A DNA stretch of 64,000 nucleotides from Natrinema pallidum DSM 3751 (GCF_000337615.1 NZ_AOII01000034.1:1-64000); one strand, 5' to 3'. Positions 42,989 to 52,527 are shown, counted from the stretch's first letter. The notes: generated by a model from the sequence alone, not told the origin. Numbers and translations are program-made.

Positions 42989-45679
42989 ATGCGACTTCAC
43001 AACAGGGACGTCCGACAAGACGTTCGCGAGCTCGGTGCGTTGCTCGGGACCGTCCTCGAGGAGCAGACGTCCCGCAGATCGTTCGAGACTGTCGAATCCA
43101 GTCGCCAGGCCGCGATCGAGTACCGATCGGGGGACCGCGAGTCGCGGGACTCCCTCGTCACGGAACTGGAGGGGCTCTCGCCGCATCAACAGCGGATCGT
43201 CGCTCGTGCGTTCACGACCTATTTCGAACTGATCAACCTCGCCGAGGAGCGCGAACGGGTTCGCACGATCCGTACTGAATCCCACGAAGGAACCCTCGAC
43301 GACAGCCTCGAGACCGCGGCCGAGGAACTCGGCGATGCCGACATCGAGACCGTCCAGCAAGTGCTGGCGGACGTCCTCATCGAACCGACGTTCACCGCCC
43401 ACCCGACCGAGGCTCGTCGGAAGACCGTCAAATCCAAACTCAGGGATATTTCGACGTCTCTCGAGACCTTAGACGAGCGGCTACTGACCGACAAGGAGGA
43501 GCGCCAACTCTGGCGGGACATCGACGCGGAGGTCACGAGCCTCTGGCAGACGCCGCAGGTCCGCAATCGCCAGCCCGAGCCCGAAGACGAGGCCCGAAAC
43601 GTCCAGTGGTACCTCGAAAACACGTTGTTCGAGGTTGTCGGCGAGGTCTACGACGAACTCGACGACGCGATCGACGCGGAAATCCCCGGCGACATCGAAA
43701 TCCCGAAGCTCTTCGAGTTCCGTTCGTGGGCGGGCAGCGACCGCGACGGCAACCCCTACGTGACCCCCGAGGTGACCGCCAACACCCTCGAGCGCCAGCG
43801 CTCGGTCATCTTGGCGCAGTACCGCACCCAGCTCAAGCGCCTCTCCGGAGTGCTGAGCCAGGACGGGAGTCGGATCGACGCCGGCTCCGAGTTCCAGGCC
43901 TCCCTCGAGCGCGATCGGGACCGGCTCCCCGGTAGCGCTCGCACGGCCGAAGAGCGCTACCCCGGCGAGCCATACCGCCAGAAGCTCAAACTCATGCGGG
44001 AGCGACTCCGCCGTGTGGGCGATGTCCGCCCGGGCGGTTACGACGACGTCGACGATCTCCTCGCGGACCTCGAGGTCATCGCGACGAGTTTGCGCAACAA
44101 CGGGGCCGAGAGCGTCGTGGACGCCCATGTCGACCCCATCCGCCGGCAGGTCGCCACGTTCGGCTTCTCGCTTGCCAGTCTCGATCTGCGCGAGCATCAG
44201 GCGAAACACACCGACGCCATCGCGGACGCCCTCGAAGCCGAAGGGATCGACTATCACGGCCTGTCGGAGGACGACCGCGTCGAGTTCCTGACCGACGCCG
44301 TGTTACAGGACGAGCCGGTGATCGATCTGGGCGACACTGACGAACTCTCGGACGACTCGGCACGGGTCCTCCGGCTGTTCGATAGTCTCGCGGACTGGCA
44401 GACCGAATACGGTGTCAACGCCATCGACACCTACTGCATCTCGATGACCGAGGAGCCGAGCCACGTCCTCGAAGTGCTGTTCCTGGCCGATCAGGCCGGC
44501 GTCGTCTCCCTCCCCGAGCACGCCGGCATCGACATCGTCCCGCTTTTGGAGACCGAGTACGCGCTCTCGGGGGCGCGGCGGATTATGGGGTCGCTGTTCG
44601 AGAACGAGGCCTACGCGCAGGCCCTCGAGGCTCGCGGCCGGACCCAGGAGATCATGCTCGGCTACTCGGACTCGAACAAGGAAAACGGCTTCCTCGCGGC
44701 CAACTGGTCGTTATACAAAAACCAGCGCCGGCTGGGCGAGATCTGTGACGACCACGACGTGACCATGCGGCTGTTCCACGGCCGGGGCGGCTCGATCTCG
44801 CGGGGCGGCGGCCCGATGAACGAGGCGCTCCTCGCCTTGCCGAACTCGACGGTTACGGGGCAGGTCAAGTTCACCGAACAGGGCGAAGCGATCGCCGAGA
44901 AGTACGCCAACCCCCGCATCGCCGAGCGCAACATCGAACAGATGCTCAACGCTCAGCTACGGGCGCGCAAACAGGCGATCGACCAGCCCGAAGAGGTGGT
45001 CCACGAGGAGTGGATCGATGCCATGGAGACCATGGCCGACGCCGCCCGCCGGGAGTATCGCGACCTCCTCGAGAGCGACGGGTTCGTCCAGTACTTCGAA
45101 CAGGCGACCCCCATTACGGTCATCGAAGACCTCGATCTGGGGTCGCGGCCGGCCTCCAGATCGGGCGAGCGCACCGTCGAGGACCTGCGGGCGATCCCGT
45201 GGGTGTTCTCCTGGACCCAATCGCGGTGTATCCTGCCCGGCTGGTACGCCATCGCGACCGGCGTCGAGGCCTACCTCGAGGACGGTGGCTCGATGGAAAC
45301 CTTGCAGGAAATGTACGACGAGTGGCCGTTCTTCCAGACGACGCTGGACAACGCCGCCCTCTCGCTGTCGCGAACCGAACTCGAGATCGCCGAGCGGTAC
45401 GCCGATATGGCGGCCGACGACCTTCGCGATCGGTTCTTCCCCCGCGTTGCCGGCGAGTACGAGCGAACGACCGATCTGATCACCGAGATCGGCCAGCGCG
45501 ATACCCTCCATACCCGCGACTGGCTGGGCGAAAACCTCGAGCGGCGGAACCCCTACGTCGACCCGCTGAACATGCTGCAGGTCTACCTGCTCAACCGCAC
45601 CCATCGGACGGACATCGAGGAGCGGACCCTGCGACTGACGGTCAAGGGAATCGCGGCCGGCATGAAGAACACGGGGTAA
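42989..45679 (+). CDS. ppc: Phosphoenolpyruvate carboxylase (bacterial type)
   Basis: 896-aa enzyme that makes oxaloacetate from PEP and bicarbonate, the anaplerotic step feeding the TCA cycle. All catalytic signatures are present: EPTFTAHPTEARRKTV (active His138), GYSDSNKENGF, FHGRGGSISRGGGP near residue 597, and the C-terminal RNPYVDPLNMLQVYL and GIAAGMKNTG that anchor the allosteric site. Length and architecture are those of the bacterial enzyme, not of the short archaeal PpcA. ATG at 42989 agrees with the TATA box. tRNA-Ser follows 130 nt downstream. Confidence 0.96.
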   Translation: MRLHNRDVRQDVRELGALLGTVLEEQTSRRSFETVESSRQAAIEYRSGDRESRDSLVTELEGLSPHQQRIVARAFTTYFELINLAEERERVRTIRTESHEGTLDDSLETAAEELGDADIETVQQVLADVLIEPTFTAHPTEARRKTVKSKLRDISTSLETLDERLLTDKEERQLWRDIDAEVTSLWQTPQVRNRQPEPEDEARNVQWYLENTLFEVVGEVYDELDDAIDAEIPGDIEIPKLFEFRSWAGSDRDGNPYVTPEVTANTLERQRSVILAQYRTQLKRLSGVLSQDGSRIDAGSEFQASLERDRDRLPGSARTAEERYPGEPYRQKLKLMRERLRRVGDVRPGGYDDVDDLLADLEVIATSLRNNGAESVVDAHVDPIRRQVATFGFSLASLDLREHQAKHTDAIADALEAEGIDYHGLSEDDRVEFLTDAVLQDEPVIDLGDTDELSDDSARVLRLFDSLADWQTEYGVNAIDTYCISMTEEPSHVLEVLFLADQAGVVSLPEHAGIDIVPLLETEYALSGARRIMGSLFENEAYAQALEARGRTQEIMLGYSDSNKENGFLAANWSLYKNQRRLGEICDDHDVTMRLFHGRGGSISRGGGPMNEALLALPNSTVTGQVKFTEQGEAIAEKYANPRIAERNIEQMLNAQLRARKQAIDQPEEVVHEEWIDAMETMADAARREYRDLLESDGFVQYFEQATPITVIEDLDLGSRPASRSGERTVEDLRAIPWVFSWTQSRCILPGWYAIATGVEAYLEDGGSMETLQEMYDEWPFFQTTLDNAALSLSRTELEIAERYADMAADDLRDRFFPRVAGEYERTTDLITEIGQRDTLHTRDWLGENLERRNPYVDPLNMLQVYLLNRTHRTDIEERTLRLTVKGIAAGMKNTG

Positions 45680-45809
45680 TCGACTCGCCGCGGCGGGGCG
45701 GGCGTCGCGACTCGGGCGGCTCGGACCCCGCTTCGATCGTGAGCGAATCGATGACAGGGGGACAGAAAATCGAAACCGGTAAAAAGGTCACCCGGGTACG
45801 TGAGAGTGA

Positions 45810-45894
45810 GCCGAGATAGCCTAGCCCGGCCAAGGCGGTAGATTCGAAATCTACTGTCCTCACGGACTCGGGAGTTCAAATCTCCCTCTCGGCG
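45810..45894 (+). tRNA. tRNA-Ser (anticodon CGA)
   Basis: 85-nt class II tRNA. The acceptor GCCGAGA pairs with TCTCGGC, discriminator G. The anticodon stem GTAGA/TCTAC encloses TTCGAAA with anticodon CGA. A long variable arm (GTCC...GGAC) and the T arm GGGAG-TTCAAAT-CTCCC follow. CCA is not encoded. An upstream GGTAAAAAGG (about 45779-45788) is a likely promoter element. A short T run follows the gene. Confidence 0.95.
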
Positions 45895-46244
45895 CTTTTG
45901 CAGCACCAAACCGATGAGCGGCGCGTGACGGTACGTCTCGAGTGCCGGTGGTCCGATCCGACACGGGTTCTCTCGAGGGGTGCATGTCACAACGGGCCGG
46001 CAACGCGCGGTGCCGTCCCGGCGGCGGCCGAGCCTCGAGTGCACGGCCGCTCCATCGAGTAGCACGGAGCAGTTCAGTACTGTCCGTTCGTCCCCAGTCC
46101 GGCGAGCCAGCGAGACCATCGAGACGGCGTCCGGGACCCCATCACTCGCAAGCAGGGTCTCTATGCGAATACTTCGAATTGTGTGGTGACAGGAGCCACA
46201 ATGATCGCCACTCCGGAGACAGCAACTCGAACGCGGTGGGGACG
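45895..46244. other. Gene-free stretch between tRNA-Ser and the ferredoxin-type gene
   Basis: 350 nt without a supported gene. It contains an imperfect inverted repeat (ATTGTG ... CACAAT, 46178-46202) about 40 nt upstream of the iron-sulfur protein start, which might be a regulator site. The open frame upstream of that start is low-complexity and was not extended. Confidence 0.4.
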
Positions 46245-47897
46245 ATGAGCGCCGACGACGAACCGCCGGACGAGGACGTGTTTCATCCGCTCGGCGAGTC
46301 GTGGCAGGACGATCTCGAGGATCTGCTCGAGGAGACGGAGTACGATGCGGAACTCGGGATGGAAATGGGACGGGACGCCATGCGGGTCACGAGCGGGGAC
46401 CTCTCGGAGGCGGAGTTCTATGAACGGTATCACGACGACGTGATGGCGGAGTTCGGCGAGGACGAACGACCGATCGCCGGTCCGGACGATGGGGACGGCG
46501 AGGACGGCGGGATCGGATCGACGCTCGTGGACCTCGCCGGTGGCGACGAGTCCCGTCGGGAGATGCTCAAAAAGGCGGGGGCAGGGATGGGGTTCGCGAG
46601 TCTCGGGTGGGGTGCGGTCGAGCAGCAAGAGCCGGCCCAGTCCGTCGAGGAAACGGCGGGCGAAGTCGAGGGCGCGGACGAGGGGACACAGTGGGGCATG
46701 ACGATCGACCTCGAGCACTGTGACGGGTGTCTCGCCTGCGTGACTGCCTGCAATCAGGAACACAACTGGGACGAAGGCGCGAACTGGATGTACGTGCTCG
46801 CCTACGAGGACGGCGAGGTCGAGTCTCCGGACCCCGGTACCGTCGATGTCGAGCCCGGGGAGTGCTCGGACAATCCGGCCGTTCAGGAGTTCAATTATCT
46901 CGTCCGACCCTGTCAGCACTGTACCGACGCACCGTGTGAAAAGGTGTGTCCGACGACGGCTCGCCACACGCGCGACGACGGTGGGCTGGTGTTGACCGAT
47001 TACGAGGTCTGTATCGGCTGTCGCTACTGTCAGGTGGCCTGTCCTTACGGCGTCAACTACTTCCAGTGGGACGACCCCAACGTCGACCGGTCGGAACTCG
47101 ACTCGGAGGGCATTTACGATAAGCGCGGCCGGCCGGTCAGTCGTCGCGCTCCCCGCGGTGTCATGTCGAAGTGCGTCTTCGATCCGGCTCGCCAGGACGG
47201 CAATGCCGGCGAGGCACTGATCGGCACGAGCGCCTGTGAGCAGGCCTGTCCGCCGAACGTCATTCAGTTCGGGGACAAGAACAATCCCGCGAGTGACCCA
47301 CAGCGATACGAGGCGAATCCGGCCCGGGCCAGAACGATCATCAACCTGTTCGCGGAGTTGCCATCGCCGAATTCGATCGAATCGGCGCTTGCGGGAGTCG
47401 ACCCGACTCTCGACGCCGTTGTCGAGGCCGTCGACGGCCTGACCATCGAGACGATCGCCCTCGCGAAGGGGATCGAGCTGACCCACACGGAATACGATGA
47501 GGAAGCGCCGCCGGGCGATACCCTGCCAGAGAAGGAGCAGACGGTGCTGGACGTCGTGAGCGCGATCGAAGCGACCGGGCTCGACCTCGAGAGCGACGAT
47601 GCGCTCACGCAACTCGGGCTGACAGTCGAGGGGTTCGAGGGACCGACTCAGGACATCGAGGTTACCAGTCGGGAGGAGGTCGCCGATACGCTCTTCGGGG
47701 ACTACGTCGACGCACCGGAATCGCAGTTCGAGCTTCTGGCGGACATCGGAACGAACCCGAACGTCACCTATCTCGGACACCAACCCGGACCCGAAGCGCA
47801 TCAGGTCCCCGGGCCGGTCTCGTACGCGGATGTCGGGATGCTCGACAGGCGACAGGAGGCCCTCGACGAGCAGACCGTCGGCCTCGATTTCTCGTGA
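46245..47897 (+). CDS. Multi-[4Fe-4S] electron-transfer protein (DmsB/PsrB/TtrB-like) with internal twin-Arg motif
   Basis: 550-aa protein with four cysteine clusters between residues about 155 and 340: HCDGCLACVTACNQ, CQHCTDAPCEKVCP, CIGCRYCQVACP and CEQACPP together with Cys in SKCVFDP. This is the DmsB/PsrB/HybA arrangement of electron-transfer subunits. Unusually, an acidic 100-residue N-terminal region precedes a twin-Arg motif, SRREMLKKAGAGMG (103-116), with only a short hydrophobic run, which resembles the Tat-bearing ferredoxin N-domain of haloarchaea. A C-terminal region of about 200 residues is unassigned. No molybdopterin catalytic subunit or NrfD-type membrane subunit is adjacent, so its partner is elsewhere. 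ATG at 46245. Confidence 0.8.
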   Translation: MSADDEPPDEDVFHPLGESWQDDLEDLLEETEYDAELGMEMGRDAMRVTSGDLSEAEFYERYHDDVMAEFGEDERPIAGPDDGDGEDGGIGSTLVDLAGGDESRREMLKKAGAGMGFASLGWGAVEQQEPAQSVEETAGEVEGADEGTQWGMTIDLEHCDGCLACVTACNQEHNWDEGANWMYVLAYEDGEVESPDPGTVDVEPGECSDNPAVQEFNYLVRPCQHCTDAPCEKVCPTTARHTRDDGGLVLTDYEVCIGCRYCQVACPYGVNYFQWDDPNVDRSELDSEGIYDKRGRPVSRRAPRGVMSKCVFDPARQDGNAGEALIGTSACEQACPPNVIQFGDKNNPASDPQRYEANPARARTIINLFAELPSPNSIESALAGVDPTLDAVVEAVDGLTIETIALAKGIELTHTEYDEEAPPGDTLPEKEQTVLDVVSAIEATGLDLESDDALTQLGLTVEGFEGPTQDIEVTSREEVADTLFGDYVDAPESQFELLADIGTNPNVTYLGHQPGPEAHQVPGPVSYADVGMLDRRQEALDEQTVGLDFS

Positions 47898-47966
47898 GGT
47901 CGCCACCGGCCGGGACTCCGACGCCGGCCGACGGCGGAGCCTCGAGCGAGCGGCGGTCGGAGCCGA

Positions 47967-49547
47967 TCAGTCGTCGGCGGGCGTGAGCGGCTGCTGATCG
48001 GCAGCGAGCAGCCGATCGAGTGCGTCGACCATCGCCGTCACGCTCGCGCGAGTGATGTCGGCCTCGCTGCGGGCGACCGTCACCGAGCGGCCGTCCCGAA
48101 CCATCGTTACTTCGACGGTGACGACGGCGTCCGTCCCGCCGGTCACCGCGTCGACGTGGTAGGACTCGAGTTCGGCATCGGCCATCGAGCCGAGTGCCTC
48201 GCGGACGGCGGAGACGGCGGCGTCGACGGGCCCGGACCCGGTGCCGCTGGCGACCCGCTCCTCGCCGTCGACATCGAGTCGGACGCTGGCGGTCGGGACG
48301 GCCCCGCCGCTGGTGGCCGCGAGATCGAGCAGTTCAACGACGCGCTCGCGATCCTCGCCGGTGACGTCCTCGGCGATGGCGAGCAGATCGGCATCGGTCA
48401 CCCGGCGACCCCGGTCGCCGAGTTCGGTCACGCGGGTCGCGATTTCGGCGATCTCGTCGTCGGCGGCGTCGACGCCGTGTTCCTCGAGCGTCGCCGCGAC
48501 GCCCGCGCGGCCGGTGTGTTTCCCCAGCGCGAGTCGGCGCTCGCGCCCGACGGTCTCGGGCGCGTAGGGCTCGTACATCTTGTCGTCTTTGAGCGTGCCG
48601 TCGGTGTGGATGCCGCTCTCGTGAGTGAAGGCGTTCTCGCCGATGACGGCCTTGTTCGGCGCGAGTTGAACCCCCGTCGCCCGCGAGACTGTCTGTGCGA
48701 GATCGTACAGTTCCTCGAGTGCGAGCGTCTCGAGGTCGTAGACGTGTGAGAGCGCGATGGCAACCTCCTCCAGGGCGACGTTGCCGGCGCGCTCCCCGAG
48801 CCCGTTGACCGTACAGTGAACGAGATCCGCACCCGCAGAGACGGCCGCGAGCGCGTTCGTGACGCCCAGCCCGAGGTCGTCGTGAGTGTGGGCGCTGACC
48901 GGGCCGAGATCCGCGAGGCGGGAGACCGCTTCGTGGGTGTGTTCCGGCCCGGTGTGACCGACGGTGTCGGCGAAACAAAAGCGGTTCGCACCCGCTTCGA
49001 GGGCGGTTTCGGCCAGTCCCTCGAGATAGTCGAGGTCCGCGCGAGAGCCGTCCTCGCCGATGACCTCGACCCAGAGGTCGTGATCGGTGGCGTAGGCGAC
49101 CAGCTCCGCAGTCGTCTCGAGGTTGTTAGCGCGGGACGTGCCGACTTTGCCCTCGACGTGGCGGTCGCTGGCGGGAACGACGATGTGGACCCCGTCGACG
49201 TCACAGTCGAGCGCGAGGTCGATGTCGCCTTTCATCCCGCGACAGAAACTCGTGACGCGGGCGTCGAGATCGAGATCGGTCACCCGTGAGATCGCCTGTC
49301 GCTCACCTGCGCCCGTACAGGCGCTGCCGGCCTCGATGACGGCGACGCCGGCGCGCTCGAGCGATCGGGCGATGTCGACTTTCTCGTCGGGTGAGAGCGA
49401 GACGCCCGGCGCTTGTTCGCCGTCGCGAAGCGTCGTGTCGAGAAGGCGCACTGTTCGATCCGATGCGATCGTCTGTTCGGGGGAGTGAGTTACAGGCAAG
49501 AGTGGTCCAGTACTGGGACTGCGATTACGTTCGGCGGAGAATTTCAC
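47967..49547 (-). CDS. cimA: (R)-citramalate/2-isopropylmalate synthase family enzyme
   Basis: DRE-TIM metallolyase condensing acetyl-CoA with pyruvate or 2-oxoisovalerate in isoleucine or leucine synthesis. RLLDTTLRDGEQAPGVSL holds the catalytic Arg-Asp, and HTHDDLGLG provides metal-binding residues. NGLGERAGN and NAFTHESGIHTDG are also diagnostic. A C-terminal LeuA dimer/regulatory domain spans roughly the last 130 residues (AELESYHVDAVTGGTDAV). CimA is favoured for archaea, LeuA not excluded. The start is unclear: GTG at 49547 is chosen; TTG at 49499 and ATG at 49628 are alternatives, and the latter lies upstream of the predicted transcription start. Confidence 0.82.
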   Translation of the reverse strand: MKFSAERNRSPSTGPLLPVTHSPEQTIASDRTVRLLDTTLRDGEQAPGVSLSPDEKVDIARSLERAGVAVIEAGSACTGAGERQAISRVTDLDLDARVTSFCRGMKGDIDLALDCDVDGVHIVVPASDRHVEGKVGTSRANNLETTAELVAYATDHDLWVEVIGEDGSRADLDYLEGLAETALEAGANRFCFADTVGHTGPEHTHEAVSRLADLGPVSAHTHDDLGLGVTNALAAVSAGADLVHCTVNGLGERAGNVALEEVAIALSHVYDLETLALEELYDLAQTVSRATGVQLAPNKAVIGENAFTHESGIHTDGTLKDDKMYEPYAPETVGRERRLALGKHTGRAGVAATLEEHGVDAADDEIAEIATRVTELGDRGRRVTDADLLAIAEDVTGEDRERVVELLDLAATSGGAVPTASVRLDVDGEERVASGTGSGPVDAAVSAVREALGSMADAELESYHVDAVTGGTDAVVTVEVTMVRDGRSVTVARSEADITRASVTAMVDALDRLLAADQQPLTPADD

Positions 49548-49603
49548 GCCCAGCCGGGTCGCCCCGACTTCCTCTATCCTCGTCAGATGGCGTATGATGT
49601 GCC

Positions 49604-49640
49604 ATTGTATCTCGTCACATTGTATCACGGTGTCTTAAAA
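49604..49640 (-). promoter_or_regulatory. TATA box and direct repeat before the citramalate/isopropylmalate synthase gene
   Basis: Two copies of ATTGTATC (plus-strand reading, 49604-49611 and 49619-49626) lie 15 nt apart, just downstream of a minus-strand TTTTAAG box (49634-49640). The expected transcription start (about 49610) is within the repeats, a suitable place for a repressor site. Confidence 0.45.
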
Positions 49641-49718
49641 CCGCCGGTTCGGAACTATCGCGGCCGGTTTCGCCGGACCGCCGTCGACGGCGGCCGACGG
49701 GTGGAGCGAACCGAGGGC

Positions 49719-50120
49719 TCACTCGGCCTCGAGACGGAGCCGGTCGCCGGGTTCGACATCGGCCGCAGCGCCGGCGGGGAGTTCGACGATCAGGTCGGCC
49801 GATTCGCGAGCCACGCTCCGCCACGGGTGGAGGGTCTCGACGCGCTGGACGACGTCGTCGACGACCCACACGGCGTCGATGGGAACGAAGACGAACAGCA
49901 TGTGAAGGGTGCGGCGTTGCGCCGACTCGAACCGGAACGCCAGCGCGTAGTCGTCCGGAACGCGCCGCCGAAACATGAGTCCGCGTGTCTGGCTCGCGAT
50001 CGAATCCGCGAGATCGACCGTCGTCGCAAGGACGGAACGGGCGGCCCCGTCGCGGGACGGGTCCGCGGAAGCCGGATCGTGGACGAGTCGCACGCCCTCG
50101 AGTGTGAGCGGGGACGGCAA
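49719..50120 (-). CDS. DUF192 family protein
   Basis: 133 aa, a single DUF192 domain. RGLMFRRRVPDDYALAFRF corresponds to the family's RGLMxR..L start, and LHMLFVFVPIDAVWVVDD is its central strand pair. The function is unknown; some relatives are extracellular, but no signal peptide is seen here. It lies 58 nt downstream of a CPBP protease gene with the same polarity. Confidence 0.8.
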   Translation of the reverse strand: MPSPLTLEGVRLVHDPASADPSRDGAARSVLATTVDLADSIASQTRGLMFRRRVPDDYALAFRFESAQRRTLHMLFVFVPIDAVWVVDDVVQRVETLHPWRSVARESADLIVELPAGAAADVEPGDRLRLEAE

Positions 50121-50178
50121 AAACCTTCCCGCTGACGGGGCATCCGCGGGACGACAGCGCCATCGAGTTCGCGTGCGA

Positions 50179-50853
50179 TCAGCCGACGGCCATGATGACG
50201 AGTCCGGCCGTCGAGACGGTGTTGATGAGGGCGTGGGTCACGGTGCTGCTGGCGGTCCCCCACCGGTGGCGCACGACCCCGAAGAGAACGGCGAGGGTTA
50301 ACAGCGTCGTGAGCCGGAGTATCGAGAGATCGACGATCACGTGTTTGAGCGCGAACAGGACGGCCGTTGCCCCGATTCCGACGACGGCTCCCCGCTCCTC
50401 GACGAGTTCCGTCTGCACGATCCCCCGCCAGACCTGTTCCTCCGCGACGGGAACCACGAGCCCGTTGCCGACGAGCAGCAGGACCGCCGTCGTCGTCGCC
50501 AGTCCGTCTCGAGCACCGGCGGCCGAGTCGAGGCCGAACAGCACTGCATCGAGCCGCGACGCGCCGGCGACCAGTCCGAACCCGACGATCGCAGCGAGGA
50601 CCCCCATGCCCAGGGAGCGGGGCGTCCACTCCCATCCCCACCGGTCCGGCTCTCGGCCTCGCTCGAGCACGTATCGGCTCAGCACCGCGGCGATGAGCGG
50701 AAAGCCGAGGAGCAAGACGAGGGCATCGGCCAGCCCCGGATCGATGCCGACCCTCGCGGCAGCCAGGACGACCCCCCATCGCAGCGTGACTTCGAGGACG
50801 ATCCAGCCGGTGACGACGACGGCAGCGAGTCGTGTCGGAGACGGTCGGTCCAT
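50179..50853 (-). CDS. CPBP-family intramembrane glutamic protease
   Basis: 224-aa membrane protein with about seven hydrophobic helices. The complete CPBP/Abi catalytic set is present: EEQVWRG (EExxxR), a His in FALKHVIVD and a His in VTHALINT. Family members include Rce1-like CAAX endopeptidases and bacteriocin immunity proteins. Substrate unknown. ATG at 50853. Compare the homologue at 23018-23713, where the first Glu is replaced. Confidence 0.82.
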   Translation of the reverse strand: MDRPSPTRLAAVVVTGWIVLEVTLRWGVVLAAARVGIDPGLADALVLLLGFPLIAAVLSRYVLERGREPDRWGWEWTPRSLGMGVLAAIVGFGLVAGASRLDAVLFGLDSAAGARDGLATTTAVLLLVGNGLVVPVAEEQVWRGIVQTELVEERGAVVGIGATAVLFALKHVIVDLSILRLTTLLTLAVLFGVVRHRWGTASSTVTHALINTVSTAGLVIMAVG

Positions 50854-50957
50854 AGCTGATGGACACTGGCGTAACATATTCTATTTTTCATTCATCGGAG
50901 CGCAGTAACTGGACGCCATCTTCAACTGGTCGGTCCCCGAAGAGCGGTCGACCGACA

Positions 50958-51536
50958 ATGGAGAAAACGCCGCAGGGTACCTCGGTCGGCGTCGACGATC
51001 CCTACGACTTTGCGGGCGTCTGTGACTATCTCACCGGTGAGGGCCAGTGTCGATACGCTCTCGAGTACGCCGGTCACGACCCCGAATTCGCCCGCGAGCG
51101 CGCCGCGGACGACTACGAGTGTCCCGTGGTCGACCCCGGGACGGACTGGTCGTGGGCCGACTGTCCGCACTTCCGCTCGCGCAACCGCGACCGCGAGTGC
51201 GTTCGCTGCGGGCTCGCCGAAAAGCGGATGGCTCACGACGACGAGCGCCCGCTGCTCGAGGAACACCACCTTTCCTACGCCGATGGACGACGTCCATCGA
51301 GCGATCGGACCGCGACGCGGGCTGCCGACGACCGCGACGAGGAGTCCCTCTCCCACGAGATCACGGTTTTCCTCTGTCGGTGGTGCCATTCGAAAGTCCA
51401 CGACTCGTGGGCGCGACTCACCGACGACGCCGCGCCCGATCCCGACGCGATCGCGGCGCTCGAGGAGCGGCGCGGCCGCGAGCAGTCGGAACTGGGGTTC
51501 GAGTCGGCCGCGGAGCGATACGACGGTGAGCGATGA
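50958..51536 (+). CDS. Haloarchaeal Cys/His-rich protein with HNH-like C-terminal half (possibly DUF7097)
   Basis: 192-aa soluble protein. The first part contains paired Cys (GVCDYLTGEGQC, YECPVVD, DCPHFRSRNRDRECVRCG) that could bind zinc. The second part has LLEEHHLSY and, 40 residues later, FLCRWCHSKVHD, resembling the metal-binding half of an HNH nuclease with CxxC. A nuclease function is speculative, since a full HNH consensus cannot be traced. ATG at 50958 is favoured; the region upstream (to 50859) is unlike the rest. It is divergent from the CPBP gene. Confidence 0.65.
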   Translation: MEKTPQGTSVGVDDPYDFAGVCDYLTGEGQCRYALEYAGHDPEFARERAADDYECPVVDPGTDWSWADCPHFRSRNRDRECVRCGLAEKRMAHDDERPLLEEHHLSYADGRRPSSDRTATRAADDRDEESLSHEITVFLCRWCHSKVHDSWARLTDDAAPDPDAIAALEERRGREQSELGFESAAERYDGER

Positions 51537-51561
51537 GGGTCTCGAGGGAACGGACCGGTGA

Positions 51562-52527
51562 TCAGACCAGTTTCCGCAGGAGTCCGTACACGGTATCGCG
51601 CAGCCGATCGGGCAGGAAGCGAGCGTATAGCCCGTACTGGGCGAGCGGGCCGACGGGATACCGCGCCGGCGGGTCCGGACTGGTCGCCGACTCGAGGATC
51701 GCCTCGGCGACGTCCTCGGCGTCGGAGGCGAACGGGCCGCCGCTGCCGCCGCCGATCAGTTGGGCCTCGTCGTAGAGTTCGTACAGCGACTCGTACGCCG
51801 GCGTTCGCTCGTCATCGGGCAGTTCCTCGTCGACCCGGTTCGTGAAGTCCGTCTCGACCGGGCCGGGTTCGATCACGACGACGTCGATGTCGAACTCGTC
51901 GACCTCGGCGCGCAGCGAATCGCTCATCGCCTCGAGAGCGTGCTTCGACCCCGAGTACGCGCCCGAGCCGGGGAACGAGATCCGCCCCGCGACGCTCGAG
52001 ACGTTGATGATCCGACCCTCGCCTTGCGCGCGCATGTGCGGCACGGCGGCGCGGGTCAGCCGGTGGGGGCCGTAGACGTTGACGTCGAACTGCCGGTGGA
52101 GATCGACCGTCGCGACGTCCTCGAGCGGTCCCATCTGGGCGTAGCCGGCGTTATTGACGACGCAATCGATCGAACCGGCGATGTCGACGGTCCTCTCGAC
52201 GACCGATGCGACCTGCTCGGGATCGGTGACGTCGAGCTCGAGGGTCTCGCAGCCGGCCTCTTCGAGGGCCGCGATGTCATCGACGGTGCGCGCCGTCGCG
52301 AAGACTTGCCAGTCGTCCGCGAGGAAGGCGCGGGCAGTCGCGCGACCGATGCCGGACGAACACCCGGTGATGAGAACCGATTGCTTGCGCGTATAGCGAT
52401 CGTCCGCGCTTGTCTCGGTAGTGACTTCGTCGCCGGTTCCGGTGGTCTCGCGACCGCGGTCGTCCTCGACGACGGTGCCACGCGGCTCGTCATCGTCTGT
52501 CCCTTCGACGTCCTCAGCGGTGGCCAT
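51562..52527 (-). CDS. Short-chain dehydrogenase/reductase with acidic N-terminal extension
   Basis: 321 aa. The classical SDR core is TGCSSGIG (about 54-61), NNAGYA, VSSVAGR and YSGSK (catalytic Ser, Tyr and Lys). The VVIEPGPVETDF segment suggests the large 3-oxoacyl/retinol dehydrogenase-like group. The first 48 residues, rich in Asp, Glu and Thr, are not part of the fold and may be disordered. Substrate unknown. The gene ends 25 nt after the HNH-like gene and is convergent with it. Confidence 0.84.
   Translation of the reverse strand: MATAEDVEGTDDDEPRGTVVEDDRGRETTGTGDEVTTETSADDRYTRKQSVLITGCSSGIGRATARAFLADDWQVFATARTVDDIAALEEAGCETLELDVTDPEQVASVVERTVDIAGSIDCVVNNAGYAQMGPLEDVATVDLHRQFDVNVYGPHRLTRAAVPHMRAQGEGRIINVSSVAGRISFPGSGAYSGSKHALEAMSDSLRAEVDEFDIDVVVIEPGPVETDFTNRVDEELPDDERTPAYESLYELYDEAQLIGGGSGGPFASDAEDVAEAILESATSPDPPARYPVGPLAQYGLYARFLPDRLRDTVYGLLRKLV

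Noticed and set aside
49530-49605. A 26-codon minus-strand frame near the start of the citramalate synthase gene as a leader peptide
   Set aside because: It has no run of Ile, Leu or Val codons and no attenuator-like hairpins, so attenuation is not supported.
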